Notes under the pieces: model-generated | What the model was told of the DNA's origin: nothing | What the model saw: the letters and a program-made list of their open reading frames with translations, nothing else | Database searches by the model: none | Assembly: GCF_013041615.1 (NCBI RefSeq) | Contig: NZ_JABEPQ010000005.1 | Coordinates: 186,001 to 250,000, forward strand | DNA length: 64,000 bases | Source of the DNA: Knoellia koreensis | Lineage (GTDB): Bacteria; Actinomycetota; Actinomycetes; Actinomycetales; Dermatophilaceae | Direction: 5' to 3' | Shown here: positions 39,420 to 46,066 of the stretch, piece after piece | How positions within the stretch are numbered: position 1 is the first letter of the stretch | Layout of the letters: each line of letters begins with the position of its first letter | Translations under genes and position numbers: made by a program

Positions 39420-41222
39420 TCAGCCGACGAAGGTCACGCCGCGGAAGGTCACGGCATACTGCGACAGCTCGGTGCCCGTCCACGGCACCTCGACCTTCGT
39501 CGAGATGGTGCCCGCGGCAGGGTCGACGCCGATCAGGCGCACCGGGTTGGCGTTGCGGTCGTGCATGCAGGTCAGGAACGAGTAGATCGTGTTGCCGTTG
39601 ACCCCGCGGTCAGTGCGGGTCGCGGCCGAGCCGACATGGCCGGAGAAGACCATCTTGATGTTGGGGTACTGCGACACCAGCCGGTCGTAGAGGTACTGCG
39701 GTGACGTGGACCCGTACCCGCCGTTGTCCTGGCCGATCGTCCCGTCGCCATTGAGGTAACTGTGGGTCTGGATGATGACGTTGTGGTCGGGGTACTGCTC
39801 GACCACGTTGCGGGCCCACTCGATGGCGGCCGGGCGCGGCCACAGCTCGAGGGTGAGGACGAGCCAGCGCTTGCCCCCGGCGTTGAAGGTGCTGAAGACG
39901 TTGTCGACCTTGCCGGGCTCGAAGGCGCCGCCGACGTTGCGGTAGCGCGCCGCGGTGAAGACCCGGTTGAACTCCTCGGTGTGGCGCACCAGCTTGGCGC
40001 TCTGGCAGTCGGAGACGAGGAAGCGCTGCTGGCACTCGGGGTTGGACTGGTAGGCCGAGCCGCCGTAACCGCTGCTGCCGGGGATGCCGTCCCAGCCGAC
40101 CGCGCGGGTGTCGTGGTTGCCCAACGGGAGGGCGTAGGGCAGGGCGGCGCCCTCGACGCGACGCATGCCGTCGCTGACGATGGACAGCTGCTGCGGCTCC
40201 ACCCAGCCCCAGTTGGTCACGTCACCGGACGCGCCGACAAAGGCGAGGTTGAGGGCCGACTTGTTCTCGGCCAGCCAGCGTGCCCGCTGGTCGAAGCGCC
40301 CCCAGTTCAGGCCGCGTGACGTCTCCTCCTGGGTGTCGGGCATGACTGCGATGGTGAATGCCGCGTTGCCGACCGGGCGCGGGGGCTGCGGGGGCGTGGT
40401 GGTGGTCGTCGGCGGGGGCGTAATGGTCGTGGTGGTGGTCGTGGCACTCGGCGTCGACGTGGTCGTGGCCGTCGTGCTGGGCGTCGTGGTGGTCGTGGTG
40501 CTCGTCGGCGGCACCGTCGTCGTGCTGGACGGTGCAGGCGGCGTGCTCGACGTGGTCGTGCTCGTGGCCGTCGCCGTGGTGGTGGTGGGCGTTGGCGTGA
40601 CCGAGGTCGTGGTCGGCGCCGGTGTCGTGGTCGAGGGTGCGGGCGGGACCGCCTCGGTGGGCTCGGTCCAGAAGGCCACCCCCAGGTCCTGCCAGCCCTG
40701 CGCCTCGAGCGCCCGCCGGGAGGCGTCCGTGGCGGCCATGCGGTGCCGGCCGTCCTTCTCGAAGGTCCGCACGGCCGTGCAGCCGCTCTGCTCCTGCGGG
40801 TAGGCGTAGAACCAGGCACCCTGGTCGACGTACCCGTCGGCGACCGCGGCGTCGAGCTGGGCCCCGGCCGGCACCATGCGGAAGTCGCCCTGCTTGTAGA
40901 GCCGGTGGATGCCACGCAGACCCGGGTTGGGGAACCACGAGGCCTGGTACTCCACACCAGGGTCCTGCGTGTAGCCGTACCGCGAGGCCGCCGAGACGGC
41001 CTCGGCGAGCCAGATGGTGTCGATCGAAGACGTCGTCTGGGGGTTGACCCGCTTCAGCACGGGCATCGCGTTGTCGAGGCAGCTGGACGCGCTGGCCCAC
41101 GTGGGCACGACGAGTCCGACGAGCACGCTGGCGCAGGTGACGACCAGGGCCAGGCCCCAGCGTCCGCGGCGCATCCGTCGGGTCCTGCGGGCACGGTGAA
41201 CCCGGCTGGTGTGGCGGCCCAT
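39420..41222 (-). CDS. Secreted metallophosphoesterase with Thr/Pro linker
   Basis: A 600-residue exported protein in three parts. After a basic signal peptide (hydrophobic core GLALVVTCASVLVGLVV) comes an N-terminal domain of about 150 residues. It ends FEKDGRHRMAATDASRRALE...GVAFW and resembles DUF5648. Then follow about 100 residues that are almost all Thr, Ser, Pro and Ala, and finally a calcineurin-like phosphoesterase. Catalytic landmarks are VMPDTQ, GASGDVTN, LGNHD, IIQTHSY and FSGHVG. Canonical enzymes have DxH and GHxH; here the second member of each pair is Gln or Gly. The ATG at 41222 follows GGGAG. It lies between two halves of the hut genes. The substrate is unknown, possibly a wall or extracellular phosphate ester. 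Confidence 0.82.
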   Translation of the reverse strand: MGRHTSRVHRARRTRRMRRGRWGLALVVTCASVLVGLVVPTWASASSCLDNAMPVLKRVNPQTTSSIDTIWLAEAVSAASRYGYTQDPGVEYQASWFPNPGLRGIHRLYKQGDFRMVPAGAQLDAAVADGYVDQGAWFYAYPQEQSGCTAVRTFEKDGRHRMAATDASRRALEAQGWQDLGVAFWTEPTEAVPPAPSTTTPAPTTTSVTPTPTTTTATATSTTTSSTPPAPSSTTTVPPTSTTTTTTPSTTATTTSTPSATTTTTTITPPPTTTTTPPQPPRPVGNAAFTIAVMPDTQEETSRGLNWGRFDQRARWLAENKSALNLAFVGASGDVTNWGWVEPQQLSIVSDGMRRVEGAALPYALPLGNHDTRAVGWDGIPGSSGYGGSAYQSNPECQQRFLVSDCQSAKLVRHTEEFNRVFTAARYRNVGGAFEPGKVDNVFSTFNAGGKRWLVLTLELWPRPAAIEWARNVVEQYPDHNVIIQTHSYLNGDGTIGQDNGGYGSTSPQYLYDRLVSQYPNIKMVFSGHVGSAATRTDRGVNGNTIYSFLTCMHDRNANPVRLIGVDPAAGTISTKVEVPWTGTELSQYAVTFRGVTFVG

Positions 41223-41319
41223 GACACTCCCTGCACTAGACGACGTGCGTTTGGTACCACGTAGCCGCAACGCAGCGGTTCCACCATTGGGGTGGTTTGG
41301 GGCGATCTACCATCGAGGC

Positions 41320-41820
41320 GTGACCGAACTCCCCCACGGCGACGCCGCCGACGACGGCGCCGCACGCGCCGCCCGTGCCCTGGCCGACAGCGGCATCGAC
41401 CACACGATCACCCGCCACGGACGCGTCCGCTCGCTGGAGGAGGCCGCGGCCGCCCGCGGTGTTCGACCGGCCGACGTCATCAAGACGATGGTGGTCCGGC
41501 GGGGCAAGGGCGACTACCTGTTCGTCCTGGTGCCCGGCGACCGCGAGATCTCCTGGCCCAAGCTGCGCACCTACCTCGGCGTCAACCGGCTCTCCATGCC
41601 GGATGCCGAGAAGGCACGCGAGGTCACCGGCTACGTGCGCGGCACGATCACCCCGTTCGGGGCGACGACCGCGTGGCCCGTGCTCGCCGACTCGACCATG
41701 ACCGGCCACGACATCTCGATCGGTGGAGGCGCACCGGGTGTGGCCGCCACGGCATACGCCGACGACGTCATCTTCGCGCTGGGCGCGCAGGTCGCCGACG
41801 TCACCGACCCGGTGGGCTGA
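41320..41820 (+). CDS. YbaK/EbsC family aminoacyl-tRNA deacylase
   Basis: A 166-residue YbaK-like editing-domain protein. The DVIKTMVVRRGKGDYLFVLVPGD stretch (the family's conserved Lys lies in VIKT), GTITPFGATTAWPV and the C-terminal ISIGGGAPGVAATAY segment are typical. Such proteins hydrolyse mischarged Pro- or Cys-tRNA species. The GTG at 41320 is used; the longer frame from 41209 overlaps the divergent phosphoesterase gene. It is the only plus-strand gene between hutU and hutI. A branched hairpin at its stop is shared with the convergent hutU. Confidence 0.85.
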   Translation: MTELPHGDAADDGAARAARALADSGIDHTITRHGRVRSLEEAAAARGVRPADVIKTMVVRRGKGDYLFVLVPGDREISWPKLRTYLGVNRLSMPDAEKAREVTGYVRGTITPFGATTAWPVLADSTMTGHDISIGGGAPGVAATAYADDVIFALGAQVADVTDPVG

Positions 41821-41863
41821 GCCGAGACGCCGGCAACTCCGGCGGACGCGCGGGGCTCAGCCC
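41814..41863. terminator. Bidirectional branched terminator between ybaK-like gene and hutU
   Basis: GGGCTGAGCC (41814-41823) pairs perfectly with 41854-41863, and an inner GCCGG/CCGGC stem sits inside. The structure covers the stop codons of both convergent genes, which are only 36 bp apart. Confidence 0.5.
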
Positions 41864-43515
41864 TCGCGCATGGGGACCCGCACGCCCTGCTCCTCGGCGG
41901 TGCGCTCGGCGATGTCGTAGCCCGCGTCGACGTGCCGGATGACACCCATCGCGGGGTCGTTGGTGAGGACACGGGCGAGCTTCTGCGCGGCGAGCTCGGT
42001 GCCGTCGGCGAGGGAGACCTGGCCTGCGTGCATCGAGCGGCCGATGCCGACGCCGCCACCGTGGTGCAGCGAGACCCAGCTCGCGCCGGAGGACGTGTTG
42101 ACCAGCGCGTTGAGCAGCGGCCAGTCGGCGATGGCGTCGGAGCCGTCGAGCATGGCCTCGGTCTCGCGGTAGGGGCTGGCCACGGAGCCGGTGTCGAGGT
42201 GGTCGCGACCGATGACGATCGGGGCGCTCACGTCGCCGGTGCGGACGAGCTCGTTGAACGCCAGACCGGCCTTGTCGCGCTCGCCCTGACCCAGCCAGCA
42301 GATGCGAGCAGGCAAGCCCTGGAAGGCGATTCGCTCCTGCGCGCCCTTGATCCACTTGTGCAGCCGCTCGTTGTCGGGGAACAGGTCGAGCACCGCTCGG
42401 TCGGTCGCCGCGATGTCCCTCGGGTCGCCCGAGAGCGCCGCCCACCGGAACGGGCCCTTGCCCTCACAGAAGAGCGGACGGATGTATGCCGGCACGAAGC
42501 CGGGGAACTCGAACGCCCGGTCGTAGCCGCCGAGCCGGGCCTCGTCACGGATCGAGTTGCCGTAGTCGAACACCTCGGCACCGGCGTCCTGGAACTCCAC
42601 CATGGCCTGCACGTGCTTGGCCATCGACGCGCGCGCCCGGTCGGTGAACTCCTCCGGCTTCTTCGCGGCATACTCCGGCCAGTCCTCGACCGAGATCCCT
42701 TCCGGCAGATAGGAAAGCGGGTCGTGCGCCGACGTCTGGTCGGTCACGATGTCGATGGCCACACCACGGCGCAGCAGCCCGGGGAAGACCTCGGCCGCGT
42801 TGCCGACGACGCCGACCGACCAGCCGCGCCGCTCCTCCTTGGCGCGCAAGGCCTTGTCGATGGCGTCGTCGAGGTTGTCGGCCACCTCGTCGAGGTAGCG
42901 GTGCTCGACCCGGCGCCGCAGCCGCGACTCGTCGACGTCGACGATGAGGCAGGCGCCCTCGTTGAGCGTCACGGCGAGCGGCTGCGCGCCACCCATGCCG
43001 CCGCAGCCACCGGTGAGGGTCAGCGTGCCGGCCAGGGTGCCGCCGAACTTCTTCTCCGCGATCGCGGCGAACGTCTCGTAGGTGCCCTGCACGATGCCCT
43101 GGGTGCCGATGTAGATCCACGAGCCGGCCGTCATCTGGCCGTACATCGTGAGACCGAGCTGCTCGAGCCGACGGAACTCCGGCCAGTTCGCCCAGTCCGG
43201 CACGAGGTTGGAGTTGGCGATGAGCACCCGCGGCGCCCACTCGTGGGTCTGCATGACGCCGACGGGGCGGCCGCTCTGCACGAGCATCGTCTCGTCCTGC
43301 TTGAGGTTCGAGAGGGTGCGCACCATCGCGTCGAACGACTTCCAGTCGCGCGCCGCCCGCCCGGTGCCGCCGTAGACGACGAGGTCGTCGGGTCGCTCGG
43401 CCACCTCGGGGTCGAGGTTGTTCATGAGCATCCGCAAGGGGGCCTCGGCACCCCAGTGGGTGGCGTGCGTGAGGGCGGTGCCGCGCGGGGCGCGGACGGG
43501 ACGTGCACCTTCCAT
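41857..43515 (-). CDS. hutU: Urocanate hydratase
   Basis: A 552-residue urocanase converting urocanate to imidazolone propionate with tightly bound NAD. Landmarks are [19 protein letters not shown] near the N-terminus, [20 protein letters not shown] (NAD-binding Gly-rich loop), [45 protein letters not shown] and [15 protein letters not shown], which contains the conserved Cys. The full family length is present. The ATG at 43515 is preceded by AAGGAGAACGTC, a strong ribosome site. It lies 47 bp after hutH on the same strand, so hutHU is one transcript. Confidence 0.96.
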   Translation of the reverse strand: MEGARPVRAPRGTALTHATHWGAEAPLRMLMNNLDPEVAERPDDLVVYGGTGRAARDWKSFDAMVRTLSNLKQDETMLVQSGRPVGVMQTHEWAPRVLIANSNLVPDWANWPEFRRLEQLGLTMYGQMTAGSWIYIGTQGIVQGTYETFAAIAEKKFGGTLAGTLTLTGGCGGMGGAQPLAVTLNEGACLIVDVDESRLRRRVEHRYLDEVADNLDDAIDKALRAKEERRGWSVGVVGNAAEVFPGLLRRGVAIDIVTDQTSAHDPLSYLPEGISVEDWPEYAAKKPEEFTDRARASMAKHVQAMVEFQDAGAEVFDYGNSIRDEARLGGYDRAFEFPGFVPAYIRPLFCEGKGPFRWAALSGDPRDIAATDRAVLDLFPDNERLHKWIKGAQERIAFQGLPARICWLGQGERDKAGLAFNELVRTGDVSAPIVIGRDHLDTGSVASPYRETEAMLDGSDAIADWPLLNALVNTSSGASWVSLHHGGGVGIGRSMHAGQVSLADGTELAAQKLARVLTNDPAMGVIRHVDAGYDIAERTAEEQGVRVPMREG

Positions 43516-43562
43516 GACGTTCTCCTTGAACGGTTTTCGACAGACTCGGTATGCCGCGTGGT

Positions 43563-45128
43563 TCAGTTGAGGGGGCCGGTGGCGGTTTCCGCCGCCGCGA
43601 CGACGGTGCCGTCGACGACCAGCTCGTAGGCCGACTCGAGGTCGGGGGCGAGGAAGCGGTCGGGTCCCGGGTCGACGCGTCCGCCCTCGGCGAGGGCGGC
43701 GATCACGGCGGCGGCCGCGGGACCCGGCTGGAGTGGCGCCCGGAGCTGGAGCCCGCGGGCGGCGGTGACGAGCTCGATCGCGAGCACCCGCTCGAGGGCG
43801 TCGACCGCACGACGCAGCTTGCGGGCGGCGGACCAGCCCATCGAGACGTGGTCCTCCTGCATGGCACTGCTGGGGATCGAGTCCACCGAGGCGGGGACGG
43901 CCAGCCGCTTGAGCTCGGACACCATCGCTGCCTGGGTGTACTGCGCGATCATCAGGCCCGAGTCGACGCCGGGGTCGTCGGCGAGGAACGGAGGCAGCCC
44001 GTTGTTGCGGGCCTTGTCGAGGAACCGGTCGGTGCGCCGCTCGCTGACCGAGGCGAGGTCAGCGGTGGTGATGGCGAGGAAGTCCAGGACGTAGGCGACC
44101 GGCGCCCCGTGGAAGTTGCCGTTGGACTCGACGCGCCCGTCAGGGGTGACGACGGGGTTGTCGATGGTCGAGGCGAGCTCCCAGCCGGCGACGCGCTCGG
44201 CGTGGTCGAGGGTGTCGCGCATGCCGCCGGCCACCTGGGGGGCGCAGCGCAGCGAGTAGGCGTCCTGGACGCGGGTGCAGGCGGCCGGGTCGCGATGCGA
44301 CTCGCGAATCGGGCTGTCCTGCATGACCTTTCGCATGTTCTCGGCGGACTTGGCCTGGCCGGGCTGGGGTCGCAGGGCGTGCAGGTCGGCGGCGAACACG
44401 TCGTCCGTGCCGAGCAGTCCCTCGACGCTCATGGCGGCCGCGATGTCGGCCGTCGTGACGAGGCGGCGAAGGTCGGCGATGGCGAGGGCCAGCATGCCGA
44501 GCATGCCGTCGGTGCCGTTGATGAGGGCAAGGCCCTCCTTCTCGCGCAGCTCGACCGGCGAGATCCCTGCCGCGGCAAAGGCTTTCGCGGTCTCCATCGG
44601 CTCGCCGGCCGCGTCGCGGACCATGCCCTCACCCATGAGCGCGAGCGCGCAGTGCGAGAGCGGGGCGAGGTCTCCGGAACAGCCGAGCGAGCCGTACTCG
44701 TGGACGACCGGCGTGATGCCCGCGTTGAGCATGGCGACGTAGGTGGTGAGGGTCTCCTCGCGGATGCCGGTGCGACCGGAGGCGAGGGTGGCGATGCGCA
44801 GCAGCATCAGCGCGCGCACGACCTCCCGCTCGACCTCCTCGCCCGCACCCGCGGCGTGCGAGCGCACGAGCGAGCGCTGGAGCTGGGCGCGCAGGTCGAC
44901 CGGGATGTGGCGGGTCGCGAGCGCCCCGAACCCGGTCGACACCCCGTAGTGCGCGACCTCGTCATCGGCCAGCGCCTCGACGACCGACCGGGTGCGACGC
45001 ACCTCCTCGAGCGCCTCGGGCGCGACCTCGACGCGGGCGTCGTGCCGGGCCACGGCGACGACGTCGTCGATCGTGAGGGGGCTGCCGCCGACGGTGACCG
45101 TCGCGACGGAAGGTGCAGTGGTCGTCAT
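43563..45128 (-). CDS. hutH: Histidine ammonia-lyase
   Basis: A 521-residue enzyme that removes ammonia from L-histidine to give urocanate. The electrophilic MIO cofactor comes from three consecutive residues in [20 protein letters not shown]. Here they are Cys150-Ser151-Gly152 instead of the textbook Ala-Ser-Gly; I believe this form is common among actinomycetes. The catalytic Tyr lies in [12 protein letters not shown] near residue 61, and [12 protein letters not shown] and [14 protein letters not shown] are further family motifs. The ATG at 45128 is used; an upstream GTG at 45173 would run through an 18-bp-stem hairpin and is unlikely. First gene of hutHU. Confidence 0.95.
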   Translation of the reverse strand: MTTTAPSVATVTVGGSPLTIDDVVAVARHDARVEVAPEALEEVRRTRSVVEALADDEVAHYGVSTGFGALATRHIPVDLRAQLQRSLVRSHAAGAGEEVEREVVRALMLLRIATLASGRTGIREETLTTYVAMLNAGITPVVHEYGSLGCSGDLAPLSHCALALMGEGMVRDAAGEPMETAKAFAAAGISPVELREKEGLALINGTDGMLGMLALAIADLRRLVTTADIAAAMSVEGLLGTDDVFAADLHALRPQPGQAKSAENMRKVMQDSPIRESHRDPAACTRVQDAYSLRCAPQVAGGMRDTLDHAERVAGWELASTIDNPVVTPDGRVESNGNFHGAPVAYVLDFLAITTADLASVSERRTDRFLDKARNNGLPPFLADDPGVDSGLMIAQYTQAAMVSELKRLAVPASVDSIPSSAMQEDHVSMGWSAARKLRRAVDALERVLAIELVTAARGLQLRAPLQPGPAAAAVIAALAEGGRVDPGPDRFLAPDLESAYELVVDGTVVAAAETATGPLN

Positions 45129-45144
45129 GCCCCCATTGCAGCGC

Positions 45145-45185
45145 ACGGTATGCCGCGTGCGCGCCCCGCGCACGCGGCATACCGT
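45145..45185. repeat. 18-bp-stem inverted repeat upstream of hutH
   Basis: ACGGTATGCCGCGTGCGC (45145-45162) is perfectly complementary to 45168-45185, with a 5-base GCCCC loop. It begins 17 bp before the hutH start and contains two oppositely oriented copies of the octamer GTATGCCG. A second small dyad, GTCTCG-GATG-CGAGAC (45184-45199), abuts it. It could be a leader hairpin in the hutH message or a protein-binding site. Confidence 0.85.
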
Positions 45186-45233
45186 CTCGGATGCGAGACG
45201 AGTTGCGCGCTACCCCGGCCCGAAGGCCCGATC

Positions 45234-45332
45234 TGCCGCCTGGTCGTCAACCACGTTCCATTTGGGTGGGTTACCGACGTCAACCACGTTCCATTTGGGT
45301 GGGTTACCGACGTCGACGACGATCCAATTGGG
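45234..45332 (-). repeat. 33-bp tandem repeat, three units (locus B)
   Basis: Three 33-bp units read on the minus strand: 45300-45332, 45267-45299 and 45234-45266. Units 2 and 3 share CCCAAATGGAACGTGGTTGA exactly. Unit 1 has CCCAATTGG instead of CCCAAATGG. The GACGTCGGTAACCCA tail joins successive units. Locus A at 2187-2252 is the same family in the opposite orientation. The array lies in the divergent hutH/tetR gap and ends six bases before the tetR operator. Confidence 0.85.
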
Positions 45333-45337
45333 AAAAG

Positions 45338-45367
45338 TTGCACGGTCGTGCAAAGTTGCTCTATGGT
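45338..45367 (+). promoter_or_regulatory. tetR-mmpl promoter with palindromic operator
   Basis: TTGCACGGTCGTGCAA (45338-45353) is an inverted repeat with 6-bp arms. Its left arm, TTGCAC, also fits a -35 box, and TATGGT at 45362-45367 lies 18 bp downstream as a -10. Transcription would then start at or next to the ATG at 45374, suggesting a leaderless message. AAAGTTGC occurs twice, 18 bp apart, around the operator. Autorepression by the TetR protein is the likely control. Confidence 0.6.
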
Positions 45368-45373
45368 GCAGAC

Positions 45374-46063
45374 ATGAGCACGACGCCGGACCGACCCACC
45401 GCCGCTCCCGAGGGGCTGCGCGCCCGCAACCGAGCGCAGACCGCGCGCCGGCTCGAGGAGGCCGCGTGGGAGATCGTGGCCGAGCGCGGCTTCGAGGCCG
45501 CGACCGCCGACGCCATCGCCGAGCGCGCGGGCGTCTCCCGTCGCACCTTGTTCAACTACTACCCGCGCGTCGAGCTCGTCCTCCAGGAACCGATGCGCGA
45601 GGCGATCGCAGGGCTCGTCGACCGCTTCCTCGCCCGCCCGAGCACCGAGACCATGCGCGAGTCGCTCGCGGCGATCCTCACCGAGCCACTCGAGGCCGAG
45701 GTCCTGGAGAAGGCGGTCGTCTGCTTCTCGCAGGCCGCCACCTCCCCCGCCGCCCGCTACTTCCTCGTCGACGCGCAGGCCGCCGAGGTCGCGCAGGTCG
45801 CCGAGGCCGTGATGGCACGGCTGGCCGACGCCGCCGACCCGATCTACGCCGAGGTCGTCGCGCGCTCGGTCATGGCCGCCGGCACGGTCGCGACCCTGGC
45901 GTGGCTCGACCAGTCACGAGGCGTCGTCGACGACGACACCCGCTGGCTCCACCTCGAGCTCCTGCGGCAGGCGTTCAGCCACCTCTACACCGCGTTCTCC
46001 GAGCCGGCCACCCCCGACGCCGACCTCACCACCCCCATCGACACCTCCACCCGGGAGTCCTGA
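45374..46063 (+). CDS. TetR-family regulator
   Basis: A 229-residue TetR repressor. The N-terminal helix-turn-helix (RRLEEAAWEIVAERGFEAATADAIAERAGVSRRTLFNYYP region, residues about 26-65) is followed by an all-helical ligand domain. The ATG at 45374 is chosen because it fits the promoter at 45338-45367; there is no separate ribosome site, consistent with leaderless translation. The MMPL exporter gene begins 3 bp after the stop, so the pair forms a classic regulator-exporter operon in which the exported lipid or drug probably relieves repression (inference). Confidence 0.9.
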   Translation: MSTTPDRPTAAPEGLRARNRAQTARRLEEAAWEIVAERGFEAATADAIAERAGVSRRTLFNYYPRVELVLQEPMREAIAGLVDRFLARPSTETMRESLAAILTEPLEAEVLEKAVVCFSQAATSPAARYFLVDAQAAEVAQVAEAVMARLADAADPIYAEVVARSVMAAGTVATLAWLDQSRGVVDDDTRWLHLELLRQAFSHLYTAFSEPATPDADLTTPIDTSTRES

Positions 46064-46066
46064 CCC

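Noticed and set aside
40370-40640. GT-rich minisatellite on the plus strand
   Set aside because: It is the complement of Thr/Pro codons in the linker of the phosphoesterase; codons vary and no fixed DNA period is seen.
45234-45332. CRISPR array at the 33-bp repeat
   Set aside because: The units are directly adjacent, with no spacers between repeats, and there are no cas genes.
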